A stretch of DNA of 64,000 nucleotides, taken from Zanthoxylum bungeanum. Its lineage: Eukaryota > Streptophyta > Magnoliopsida > Sapindales > Rutaceae. Made by a program: the position numbers and the translations under genes. The notes beneath the pieces were generated by a model. It made no database searches, was not told where the DNA came from, and saw only the letters and a program-made list of their open reading frames with translations. Positions 1-10,293 of the stretch are shown here, in pieces. Where the stretch lies: NCBI GenBank assembly GCA_019454045.1, contig SKCR01047728.1:1-64000 (forward strand). Reading direction: 5' to 3'. Every line of letters starts with the position of its first letter. Position 1 is the first letter of the stretch.

Positions 1-78
1 TCCAGGATGTAGGCTCCTGGTCTTACTATCTCAGTGATCTTGTAAGGTCCCTCCCACTTGGCACCTAACGAACCCTCC

Positions 79-1027
79 TCAGGTCGTCGGGGTGTTTAGA
101 GTCACTTTTCTTAGCACTAGATCACCTGGCCGGAAGGAGCGGGTCCGAACTCTCTTATTGTAGAATCGGGCCATTCTCTGTTGGTAGATGGCTGCTTTTA
201 CTGCGACCGCTCTCTTCTTTCTTCGATCAGGTCGAGGTGATTTTTGATAAGTTCTTCGTTCCGTTCCGTTCGTTTCAAAGTGACGGACCCGGTGGGTTGA
301 TATTCCGATCTCTGCCGGGATGACGGCCTCACATCCGTATGATAGGGAGAAGGGTGTCTCTCCTGTTGAGTCCTTGAAGGTCGTTCGTGTGCCCACAGTA
401 CCTTCTGTAGCTCCTCGACCCATAGGCTTTTGCTTGATCCGAGCCGAGCTTTCAGGTTTGACTTGATGGTTTTATTGGTGGGCTTCAACCTGCCCGTTTG
501 ACTTGGGATGGGCCGCGAGGCGAATTTTAGGGTTATCTGGAGGTCTTCACAAAGTTTTCTGAATCCCCTGCTGTCGAATTGCTTTCCGTTGTCGGTGATG
601 ATTGCCTGGGGATTCCGAACGGCAAATTATATTTCTCTTTAGGAACTCCGTGGCCTTCTTTTTTGAGATGGTGGACAATGGTTCTGCTTCTACCCATTTG
701 GTAAAGTAGTCTATGGCCACGATTGCATATTTCGCCTGACCTCGTCCTTTCGGCATTGGGCCCTATAATGTCTAGCCCCCACTGTGCGAAGGGCCAGGGC
801 TGGATATGGTGGTCAGCTGTTCTGCCGGCTGATGGTGGAGGTTGGCATTCTTTTGGCATCCCTCGCATTTCCGTGCTATCTTCACGCCATCCTCGTGCAT
901 GGTTGGCCAGTAAAATCCTTGCCTCAAGGCTTTGAAGGCGATTGATCTCCTCCCCCCGGCGTGGCTTCCGCAGATGCCTGCGTGAATCTCCCTGAGCACG
1001 TAGTCTGCTTCTTCTGGTGCTAAGCAT
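79..1027 (-). pseudogene. Ty3/gypsy integrase remnant
   Basis: Integrase inserts the cDNA into the host genome. Around 999-772 a zinc-binding domain is visible: two His in EIHAGICGSH followed by a CEGC Cys pair, then the usual link into the catalytic core. The core start (GLDIIGP, near 790-760) is in another frame. The block AIVAIDYFTKWVEAEP follows at 756-547, with its Asp. The late core and C-terminal part, with ETPFSLSYGCEAVIP and later a RPGDLVL motif, is at 423-79. Frames change between these blocks and a stretch of the catalytic core between 547 and 423 is scrambled. Each piece matches the plant gypsy family in order, so the identity is firm although the gene is broken. Confidence 0.85.
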
Positions 1028-1100
1028 CTTAGGAGGGGTACGGTGTATCCTCTCCGGTAGAGTATTCCCCCAATTAGGGAAAACTTGGTGCTCTTGAACT

Positions 1101-3570
1101 TCAGCTTCCTGGCCTCCTTTTTATCTTTGGGGGTTTCTCATGTTTCCAGGTACCCACCTCTCTGATCGGTTGCATCCATGAATTTTGTCTTCTTCTTCTA
1201 GTACATCCACCTCGGTCTCCCCTATGCTTCTTTCTTGGAGGTATATAAGAGGGATTACCCTGGGGTTTTCTGTCTTCATTGAAGAGGCAAGTCTGGCCAG
1301 GAATCTGCTTCGCAGTTGTCTTCTCTCGTCCGACCTGTTCGAAGAGTACGTTTCCCACTTTCTCCACCCACTTCTTTACTTCGGCCAAGTAAGCTACCAT
1401 GGCTGGTTCTCTGGCTTGAAAATCTCCTTTCAGCTGCTGTATTGCTAGCTGAGAGTCACTCCTGATCACTACATTGCGGACTCCTACTACCGTACACAGC
1501 CTTAGTCCGGCCAGTATCGCCTCGTACTCTGCTTCATTGTTTGTAGTTTTGAAGGCGAATTTGAGGGCGAGCAGTATTTCTTCTCCCTTCTCACTTTTTA
1601 GTGCTACCACCCCTGCTCCGTATCCGTGCGAGCTTGCGGACCCGTCTACAGACATTTTCCACCTGTCTTCTTCTACGGCCAAGACCTGCGGTTCTGTGAG
1701 CTCTGCTATGAAGTCTGCTAAGGCTTGCCCTTTTATTGCTGTTCTTGGGAGGTAGGAGATGTCGTGCTCGCTTATTTCTACTGACCACTTCATCAGTCTC
1801 CCTGAGGCCTCCGTTTTCTGCAAGATTTGTCTCAGGGGAAACCGTGTATACTTTGATCGGATGGGCTTGAAAGTAGGGTCGTAACTTCCGAGCTGTGGTG
1901 ACCAGGGATAGGGCGACGAGTTCGTGTGTGGGTATCGAGTTTCTGCGTCCAGCAGGGCTTTACTGACGTAGTAAACTGGTTTCTGGACGTGGTCGGTCTC
2001 TTGTACCAGTGCCGAGCTTACTGCGTGCTTTGAGACGGCCAGGTATAGATACAGTGTCTCCCCTGGGAGGGGTTTGGCCAGAGAGGGGGGCTGTGCCAGG
2101 TATCGTTTTAGGTGCTGGAAGGCTTCTCGCACTCGGGTGTCCAGTCGACCCCTTTTTGAGCTTTCTTGATGACTTTGAAGAAATGATGGCACTTGTCGGT
2201 TGCTCGTGAGATGAACCGGTTGAGTGCGGCGATTCTTCCTGTAAGGCTTTGCACTTCCTTAACTGTTCGGGGAGACTTCAGGTCCAGCACGGCCTGTATT
2301 TTTTGCGGGTTTGCTTCAATGCCTCGTGAACTTACCATGTAGCCCAGGAACTTTCCCGAGGCTACCCCGAATGCACATTTCTCTGGATTGAGCTTTAAAC
2401 TGTGTTTCCTCAGGAGTTCGAAAGTTTTCTTCAGGTCGGCTACATGGTCTCTTGGTTCCTCGGACATTGTTATCATGTCGTCGACATATACCAGCATGGT
2501 CGTGCCGATGAGCGGTTTGAAGACTCTGTTCACTAGTCTCTGGAAAGTTGCCCCTGCATTTTTCAATCCGAAAGGCATTACTTTATAGCAGTATAGTCCT
2601 TGGTCAGTAATAAAGGTGGTCTTCTCCTCATCCGCAGGGTGCATCCTGACTTGATTGTATCCTGAGAAGGCGTCCATGAAGCTTAGTAGCCCTTGGCAGG
2701 CTGTTGTATCTACCAGTTGGTCTATATTTGGGAGGGGAAAGCTGTCTTTTGGACATGCTTTGTTGAGGTCGGTGAAATCTACGCACATTCTCCACTTCCG
2801 TTAGACTTTTTCACCAGTACTACTACGTTGGACACCCACTCTGGGTATTTTACTTCCCGGATGAAACCGGCTTTCAGCAATTTTTCCACCTCGCTACTGC
2901 TGCTCCGCACCGCTCCTGGTTGAATATTCTCCTCTTCTGTTTTACTGGTTTGTGTAATGGGTTCACTGCTAAGCGATGGCTTACGAATTTTGGGTCGATT
3001 TCGGGCATGTCCTCGTGTCCCCATGCAAAAACGTCGGGGTACTCTTGCAGACATTCCAACAAGTTTTTTCTTAGGGCCTCGTCTAGACTTCCCCTATTTT
3101 TATGCTTTTCTTTGGCCCAATAGTTTTACTTCTTCTAATTCTTCGGCTGCTCCGAGCCGTGCAGCTCTATCGGGCCGAGGAGCAAGGTTTTCCTTCGTAT
3201 TCTCGTCGTCCTCGTCCCTCTGTCTCTCCTTGGTGCCTCTTTCCACGCAGAGGGTCTCTCGCGAGTAAGTGGCAAAACAGCTGCGGGCTACCTTCTGGCT
3301 CCCGCATATGATCCCGATCCCTTCCTGCTGGTGGGGAACTTCAATTTCAAGTAATAACAGGACATTGCAGCCTTGGTTCTCATCATGAAGGGGCGGCCGA
3401 CAATGACTTGATAACTGCTCATGCAGTCTACTACAATGAAGTTTATCATGATTGTTCGGGTTTTGGGGGTGGCCCCGATTGTCATAGCTAGTTGAATTCT
3501 TCCCAGCGGGACGACCGTTGATCCCCCGAAACCGTACAGGGGGGTGATGTCTTTGGTTAGAGCTGTGCAT
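1101..3570 (-). pseudogene. Ty3/gypsy protease end, reverse transcriptase and RNase H remnant
   Basis: From 5' to 3' on the minus strand: the C-terminal half of the aspartic protease (NFIVVDC then IVGRP, 3485-3288); the RT N-terminal part (PDVFAWGHEDMP, then LLKAGFIREVKYPEWV, split between two frames near 3062-2779); the RT core at 2788-2108 with the catalytic YVDD and FMDAFSGYNQV; and RNase H at 1800-1100 with the MSVDGSAS start, the NNEAEYEA glutamate block and IRSDSQLA. Frameshifts lie near 2920, 2785 and 2150, and the connection domain near 1930-1830 is locally scrambled. In an intact element this would be one polyprotein that copies RNA to cDNA in the cytoplasmic particle. Frames and indels show it is non-functional. 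Confidence 0.88.
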
Positions 3571-3571
3571 T

Positions 3572-5368
3572 CTACCCCAGGCTTTCCAAAGTTTCTTTGG
3601 AAATTATGTCTACTGCGCTCCCGGGGTCCACCAGGATTCTGTCCACTTCTGTGCCGCCGATTGTTGCTTTGATTATTAGTGCGTCGTCATGGGGGAAACT
3701 TACCCCCTGAGCGTCTTCATCGGTGAACATGACGGTGTTCGACCGACTTCCTCGGGGGTTTGGGATTTTTTCTGTTTTCAGCACCTCTGTTCCCCGTGCT
3801 CGGCTATAATTTTTCCTCGACCGGTTAGAGTCCCCGGCCAGCGTTGCCTCTCCTGCGATGACGTTCACCTCTCGATTCCTTGCCCTTTGTCTGGCGGCCA
3901 TGATATTGTGGTCGATGTAATTGTTCAGGTACCCGTTCCGGGCCAGGTCCTCCATTTGTTCTCGCAGGTCCTTGCATTCATCGGTTGTGTGCCCTTTTAG
4001 ATTGTGGTGCAGGCAGTAGGATCTTTTGTTTTTTCTGTCTGGGGGAAATCTTCTGAGGTCGGGCTCTATTAAGAGGCCTTTTTCCCGTATCTCCATGATG
4101 ATTTCTCCTGGCGGCTTGCTTAGGGGAATATACGCTTCCTCTCGGACCACATGGTTTACTTGAGTTGCGGGTCCTTTGCTTTGATCCTTTTGTGCCATTG
4201 GTTGAACTCTCTGGGTCTTGGATTGAACTTCCGGAATTCTCTCTCTGGTCGCCGGTGGTCTTCTCTCCTGGTTACCCTTTCTCTGGCGGTTGTCCCTCTC
4301 CGGGATACTTTCTCCTCTCCTTCTAGTAGGACGTACTTCCTGGCCACCTCTAGTGCAGTAGCGTAGTCTGGTGTTTCGTGGATCCTCAGGTGGGTCCATA
4401 GTTTCCCGACCCTTAGGGCCCCTTTCAGACTTTCCAGGGCTTCCTGGGATTCGTAGCCTCCGACCTCGAGTACAGTGTCATGATACCTTTCAATGAAGCT
4501 TTTCAGTGTTTCGTCGTCTCCTTGTTTCATGAGTCTTAGTTCCCCTATTGTTTTTTTAGGGGTGCAGGCTCCTTTGAAATGCCGGATGAACGACTTCTTA
4601 AGTTGGGAGAAGCTCTGAATGCTCCTCGGGGCCAGACTTCTATACCATAGGATGGCAGGTCCCCCTAAAGTTAAGGGAAATACTTTGCATATGGCGTCGC
4701 CATTACCCCCTGCACTTCCATTAGGAGGATAAAGTTTTCAATGTGGGATTTTGGGTCGGAGTGGCCTTTGTATGGTGCCATGGTCGGCATGTTAAATCGC
4801 TTGGAAACTGCGCTGTTCTTATTCTTTCCGTAAGGGGAGACCCCTCTTCCTCGCCTCGGGTGTCTCCCGCCCCGATCTTGAGGCTTCTCTCCCCACTTTG
4901 TCATCTCTTTTCTCAACCAAGTTTTATTTCATGGGTTTTGCCCCCGCGCCGCCTTCTGTGTTCTTCTGTTTGCCTGTCGCCCGGGAGTGGCGTTCTTCAA
5001 ACTCAGAGGTCTCCTGTACGTCCTCGTTATACTTTCTATCCTCCCTTTTGGAGTTGTAAAAACTGTCGGAGGAGGGGTCGGGTGATTGTTCCTCCTCTTC
5101 TTCTTCCCATGTGTCTTCTGATCTCCCTACCACCGCAGATCTTATCCCATAGGGGCCTCTCTTCCTGGGCCCTCGTCTTCGCTTACGTCTACTACTCTTT
5201 CCCTCTCTCCTTCTCTTTTCTCTTCTGTCCGGCCTCGGTTTCAGTTTCCTCGTTGTTTGCTCCTTCCATTCTTTCCAGTCGATCTATCATAGACCTCATG
5301 CCATCTTCCATTCTTTTCATCCAGTCTATTGCCGGGCCTCCTGGTTGGTGATTTCCGTCCTCCGCCAT
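3572..5368 (-). pseudogene. Ty3/gypsy gag with protease N-terminus, frameshifted
   Basis: The likely start is the ATG at 5368 (MAEDGNHQPGG); an in-frame GTG lies just upstream. A charged, probably coiled N-terminal part is followed by the capsid-type segment at 4916-4156 (APYKGHSDPKSHIENF, then the block with LKSFIERYHDTVLEV). An Arg-rich linker follows, then the plant gypsy knuckle-like segment CLHHNLKGHTTDEC near 4000, and finally the protease active-site region ILVDPGSAVDIIS near 3630. DPG replaces the usual DTG/DSG. Four frames are needed to cover it (breaks near 5150, 4920, 4600 and 4400), so no complete Gag could be made. It lies 50 bases after the primer binding site, as expected. Confidence 0.82.
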
Positions 5369-5400
5369 TTGTCTTCTCACGTGAACTGCTTTTTATGAAG

Positions 5401-5420
5401 CTCCCCACAGACGGCGCCAA
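5401..5420 (-). other. Primer binding site of the gypsy element
   Basis: Immediately inside the LTR the minus strand reads TGGCGCCGTCTGTGGGGAG. The first ten bases can pair with the 3' end of plant tRNA-Asp (…CGGCGCCA); later positions diverge. This fixes the LTR as the 5' one and the element as minus-strand. Confidence 0.7.
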
Positions 5421-5421
5421 C

Positions 5422-6193
5422 TGTTGACGGTGGATTTTGGTCTCAGGGTAATATTGGAATATCACTCCCGAGGAAATCCTCCTCCAACTGTGAATTTGTT
5501 TGGTTATGGGGGACCAAAGGCAAATTTAGCGGAAAACAAGAAAATACGCCAATCAGACAAGGTGTTTTAACGTGGTTCGGCGGATTTTGGGATCCGACCT
5601 ACGTCCACGGGCAAGAACATGATGGTGCTTTTTATTACTCAAATACACTCCTCGAGTCTCTTCCTTGCTTTTACAAATTAGAGCTCTATGATTCTAATCT
5701 CTCACTCTTGTGATGATTTTTCAGATGTCTTTTACACATGCTCTACCCTTCTATTTATAATAATACAGAAATCAGATTCCTATTTGTATAAGAAATCCTA
5801 TTGGACTCAATCTTCTCTTCTCGTAGGGTTTCCTGATCCGGTGCTGCCTTCTCCTTTCGTATTCCCTTTTGGATTCTGATTCCTTCTCCTTGCGAGAGTA
5901 GGGCATTTCTCTTATCTTATCCATAAGAATGGGGCGCTGTTGTCTTGGACACTTCCCGTCGTCTGGTCGGTCTTAATGAGGTCGGCCATGACAATCTTTT
6001 ATGCTGAGAGTGTTCCTGCCGACATCTATAGTGATCGGTCACCCAGACCATAGTGGTCGGTCCTTTCGTAATGAGGTCGGTCTCTTCATGATGTGGTCGG
6101 TCTTCTTCATGATGTCAATCAGGGAAAGAAATTTACCCTTTCGTCCTTGTTGTGCTGTCTTAAATGCCGTAGTGCCTGAAAACACCATCAACA
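5422..6193 (-). repeat. LTR (5') of the gypsy element, 772 bp
   Basis: It is bounded by TGTTGACGGTG at the left and CACCATCAACA at the right, giving the inverted ends TGTTGA/TCAACA and TG...CA termini. The inner boundary abuts the primer site. The right third (about 5950-6115) holds several near-direct GGTCGGTC units. The partner LTR is outside the window, so insertion age cannot be estimated. Confidence 0.82.
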
Positions 6194-7847
6194 TACATAT
6201 TTAGAGAATTTACTACATGAAGATTACAGAGTAGATATTTTCTCATAGAGTGGTAACACGTGTAGATTAGTAAGACGTGTATAAATAAATTGGAAATTGA
6301 AATGGGCTCAATCTAAATTATCATGTAGCTCAGTCGCATTTTTGAGTTAGTTTGAAATAGTTTTATTTAATTTGTTATTTGAATTTGAATTTTGGGGGAA
6401 TTTGGGGAAAAAATGAATTTGAATTTTATCAATCCCTTATTTTTAAAAAAAATAATAATCTAAATCACCATGTAAGCTAGAGTACAAAAACAATTTTATG
6501 GTGGAATTAATTATTAATTAAATTAAATAATAAGAAGAGTTTGTTAATAAATTATCTTATTTAAGTAGCAGCGAATTTACATGTCCAATGGTCCCATTTG
6601 AATCGACATGTTGGTTGATGAGATGAAATAATTAAATGAGATTTAATTATGTTAGAAAAAAAAAGTCACTAGTTACCTTAAGGAAAATCTATAATAATTC
6701 CGAATACGTTTTATCTTAATTGATAATAAATATTATTAGGGGTGCAATTAATATAGGTTAGGATTCATTTACTTAATTTAATTTGATTCAGAGGATATAG
6801 GGGTGGGCAAAATAGATTGCCATCCTCTATTTAGGTGGAAGCAGAATCTACTATAAAAAAATTCGGTTCCTGATACCCTGTTTTAAACCCAATACATTAA
6901 TACTAGAAAAAAATTCAATGCTTTCTTACCACTTTCATTGTTTTGTTATTTTACTATATTTGTTTATTGTTAGATGTGTTAAGTATATATGAATGAGATA
7001 TTTTGACCGGTACATATGAGTAATACAATACTTTTGAGGATAGTATTTATGAATCTAAGTTAAACAATGTTATAAGAATTTTGATTCAAATTTTATACAA
7101 TGTTTATTTTAAACAGTAAAATAGAAGGACAATATTTATTGGAAACATACTTCAATCAATATTTATAAAATGTAATAAAGGTTTCAAGATTAAGCTCTAA
7201 TTGATTAGCGATTAAATATCATAGCGACATCCGCATGATTTATATCTCAAGGCAGTAAATTATCCCCAATAGATATGAATGGCTTTGAGTTATCCTAATT
7301 CTTTACAAAAGAGTTAATGAAAAATTCTGAAGTTATAACCATTGGGAGTTTGCAATTAACCTCCGCCAAACTTTACATTTTTTAATCTTTAATATTTCCT
7401 AGGCGTAAAAAGTTCTACAATATCACATCATTCATGTAACGATCAATCATATTTTCAGCTTGTGGTTATGCAACCAAATTCAAATAATAATAAAAAAGAA
7501 TAATTATTGTATTTAGTGGATGAGATTTTTGATACTCATACATGTTATATTTTATAGGCCTAACTCATCTAAAAAAATTAACTTGAGAATTGATGATTGT
7601 CTTATATATATATTAATATTTAGAGACCAATATCGATTTCCAACTGATATAAGATATTTTTCTCAATAATACAAATCTTAGTTTAGATTTAAGAAATTAT
7701 TTTCTACATGATACTATCCAACAAACAAAAAAATAAATTAATAAGATAAATATAATAACTCTCTCTTATTCATTAAAGTTTGGTCATATACACCCATGAC
7801 GACAAATACAACATAGAAGGTCGTCCATATGTAATGGACTAGATTGT
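6194..7847. other. AT-rich intergenic spacer
   Basis: This spacer lies between the gypsy LTR and the 3' end of the thaumatin-like gene. It is rich in A/T runs. I found no long ORF, recognisable protein remnant, terminal repeat or RNA gene in it. Confidence 0.6.
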
Positions 7848-7853
7848 TTTATT
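7848..7853 (-). terminator. Candidate poly(A) signal of the thaumatin-like gene
   Basis: AATAAA on the minus strand, about 34 bases after the stop codon of the thaumatin-like gene. The position is plausible, but the motif is common in AT-rich DNA. Confidence 0.45.
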
Positions 7854-7886
7854 TATACGATTACAACTTATATTATAAAATTAGTC

Positions 7887-9140
7887 TCAAGGACAGAAAG
7901 TAATGACGTAATTAGGACCACCAGTGCAGGAAAACGTACTGGTGCGATCATCATAGGCGTAACTATAAGCTTGAGGGCACTGCTTTTTGAAAATCATAGA
8001 ATAGTTGGTTGGTGGGCATGTTTCAGGTTTATTAAATTTCCCAGTGCAACAATATTGTGGCTGATTCAAAGCTGCACATGCACTCTTGCAAGCAATTACA
8101 TTCCCATTGGGACCTTTTACTGCCAGCTGTGATGGACAAACACGATTAACGTTACCTGTACAGCTAGTCAGAGTGCATTTATTGCCAGAACCACCTTGGG
8201 GGGCGACTGAAAGAGGCAAATTATAGCCATCAACTAGGCTCAGGTCGTAGAAATCTTGTCCTTTGTTTGCAGCAATGGTGAACTCTGCGAGAGATGCAGG
8301 TGGGGCTCCACCGTTGCCGTTGCATGTGACTTGGCCTGAGCCACAATCTGCAGTGAGGCAAGTGAACCTGCCGGCGGAGTTTGTAGAGCACTGTGTTCGA
8401 GCCCAGAAACGGCCTTTCCAGGGGGAAGGAACAGTCAAAGGCTTAGATGCTTGGGAGGCTAACTCGAACCCAGTGGTTGATAGTTGAGGAGCACGATCTG
8501 CAGTTAGGGTTGCCGGCCAAATAGTGTACGGGCAGTTGTTTTTTATCGTGATTGTTGCCAAATGCGCACCTGCATATATACATACAAATCATTCACTGAG
8601 GATATGGAAAATTTGTATAATGGAATGCATGGTACCATAATACATGATAAATAGGAAGAAAAATAATTTTAATATAATTTCATGTATCATATACAATGAT
8701 GATATCAAAAGATTAATCAAGAATAAATGTTATTAATTAATTTATTGTATGAATGATGTGATATTTCGGATATGTTTAATAGGTTAATTTTATGATTAAA
8801 ATATATTCCGAAACTGATGACCGTTAATTTTATTCTCTGTAAATGACACTAGATCCGTTAATTTTAAAAATAATCACATAAACTTGTTTGTTAAAAGTTA
8901 TACCGTTCTACCTATAATAACCCTACCCTAGTGGAAACATTGAATTTGAAATGGAGGTTATTGAATTTGAAATTTTTTCTTGTAAACTTGAAATTGATAG
9001 ATGTTTCATACATATTCACATAAACTAATCATGATTCATGCATTTGATTGTAGCTAGATGATTATTGATGATAAGAAAATATTTTTTTTACCAGAGATGA
9101 GGAAGGAGATGGTAAGACAAAATATTGCTTGAGCATTCAT
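7887..9140 (-). CDS. Thaumatin-like protein (PR-5 family), two exons
   Basis: I predict a secreted defence or stress protein of 243 residues. Exon 1 (9140-9092, 49 nt) starts at an ATG and encodes a hydrophobic signal peptide ([16 protein letters not shown]). Exon 2 (8569-7887) encodes the mature domain, starting near [14 protein letters not shown]. Exon 1 ends at a GT donor and exon 2 follows TATATATGCAG; phase 1 on both sides keeps the frame. The thaumatin signature is intact ([10 protein letters not shown]), and I count all 16 cysteines of the eight-disulfide fold. Candidates for the acidic-cleft residues are Arg in FWARTQC, Glu in LAEF, Asp in [10 protein letters not shown] and Asp in YAYDD. 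It ends in TFCP with no C-terminal extension, which suggests apoplastic rather than vacuolar delivery. No stops or frameshifts are seen, so it looks functional. Which PR-5 subtype it is, and any antifungal activity, cannot be told from sequence alone. Confidence 0.95.
8570..9091 (-). other. Intron of the thaumatin-like gene
   Basis: 522 bp, GT...AG on the minus strand, AT-rich as plant introns are. It separates the signal-peptide exon from the mature domain. A gene call from the long ORF alone would miss the first 16 codons and begin at a false TTG start. Confidence 0.85.
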
Positions 9141-9205
9141 CGTGAAGACTTTGCTTGATTAATTTCTATTTAATGACTTCTTAATTAGACGGAACCAGAG
9201 GAGAG

Positions 9206-9215
9206 CTATTTATAG
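9206..9215 (-). promoter_or_regulatory. TATA box of the thaumatin-like gene
   Basis: CTATAAATAG on the minus strand, about 66 bases before the ATG. This leaves room for a short 5' UTR of roughly 35-40 bases. It is a good match to the plant TATA consensus in the right place. Confidence 0.7.
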
Positions 9216-9922
9216 GGCTTGAGAGGATCCAGCGGTCCTGTTCTCATATAGTGTGAAATTGTGGAAAATCAACAAATTCGGCATATGGAATTTTTTGTGA
9301 TAAATTATGACTACAGACAAAGAGGCTAATGCCGTGTTGTTCATGTATTTTGAAGTTTAAAACTGACAAATTAGTGTGTTCAAAATAGTTTAACTGGCTT
9401 AACGTTTGTAGTTGAAATAAGAGATCACGGCTTTTTCATTAAAAAAATTTGTTAAAATGAGTCATATAAATTAATAAATAATCTGATTTAGTAAATAAAT
9501 AATTTTAAAATAAAAAACATCTAATATTTTTTTGTAAAAATGACATTTTTTTTTTCCAAATCAACACGCTCGACTTCTACCAATTAAACAGTTATATTGA
9601 CTGGAATGTAATGAACATTTTCTCAGTCGTGGTAGCATATCTAACTACATAGAAATTTAGGTTTTCTAGAACTCGAACTATATTACGTGTAGATAACGAT
9701 TAATTTATCCCATTTTATGAAAATCACATTATCTTAGGTTCTGGGGGAAAAAGAAAGTATTTAATTTTCTTTGAAAAAAAAAAGTATATGTAGGTAAAAT
9801 TTTAAAAAAAAATATTTAAGCTCCCAAACTCATTAGAATTTGAATTCGAGTTTCCAGTTAAATAAAATTATTTGAAAATCACTAGGATAAGTCTTTGGAC
9901 AATTTTCCTAAATAATTTTTCT
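9216..9922. other. AT-rich spacer upstream of the thaumatin-like gene
   Basis: It presumably contains the rest of the thaumatin-like promoter and, further right, the undefined left part of the CACTA element. I could not find a CACTA terminus or a coding block here. Confidence 0.5.
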
Positions 9923-9942
9923 ACATGAGGTGGCATGATGAG

Positions 9943-10127
9943 TGTCACGGTCCTAGTTTCAGACTAGGACGTGCAGTCGCTTTACAAAGGAGCTCATGTT
10001 TCGGGATATCGGTTTAAGGTCGTTAAGGGATATATGTACCCTTCATATACCCTTGTACTGGTGAGTTTCCATCCGTGAGGCCTTATTCGGAAGTTTGCCT
10101 GGAGATTTAGAAACGTGTTCGCTTGCC
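9943..10127 (+). repeat. Truncated 5' LTR of the deleted element
   Basis: This matches the first 185 bp of the 3' LTR (offset 351) almost base for base, for example the TTTCAGACTAGGACGTGCAG and GGGATATATGTACCC stretches. It stops at GTTCGCTTGCC, where the 3' LTR continues GCTAGGAG. Confidence 0.85.
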
Positions 10128-10293
10128 ATCGTTGAGGACGACGATGGATGAAGTGGGGGAGGATGTTACAATCCTAATCCTCAAGTTATGTGATCGTCGA
10201 GGACGACGATGGATGAAGTGGGTGAGGATGTTACAATCCTAACCCTCAAGTTATGCCATCGTCGAGGACGACGATGAATGAAGTGGGGGAGAA
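10128..10293 (+). repeat. 65-bp tandem repeats carrying a polypurine tract
   Basis: Copies start at 10128, 10193 and 10258, each beginning ATCGT(T/C)GAGGACGACGATG and containing GAAGTGGG(G/T)GAG(G/A)ATGT. The third copy is cut short where it runs into the 3' LTR, so its AGTGGGGGAGA is the real polypurine tract. The first two copies carry the same purine tract followed by TGTTACAATCC, which mimics the tract-to-LTR junction. Confidence 0.85.

Larger units (their letters stand above)
1..6193 (-). mobile_element. Ty3/gypsy LTR retrotransposon, degenerate, cut by the left window edge
   Basis: Read on the minus strand the order is LTR (6193-5422), primer binding site, gag, protease, reverse transcriptase, RNase H and integrase, with integrase after RNase H as in Ty3/gypsy. 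No chromodomain is visible before the window edge. The wording of the RT core (VDFTDLNKACPKDSFPLP) and of the late integrase (STGETPFSL) resembles the plant Tat/Retand type of non-chromovirus; that lineage call is from memory. The coding region changes frame repeatedly (gag in at least three frames, RT in three, RNase H another), so this copy is dead. The second LTR must lie left of base 1. The flank after the LTR is TACAT, the expected target-site duplication. Confidence 0.9.

Noticed and set aside
10128..10293. Possible CRISPR-like array (regular repeats)
   Set aside because: Only three 65-bp contiguous units without spacers, in a plant retroelement next to a purine tract.
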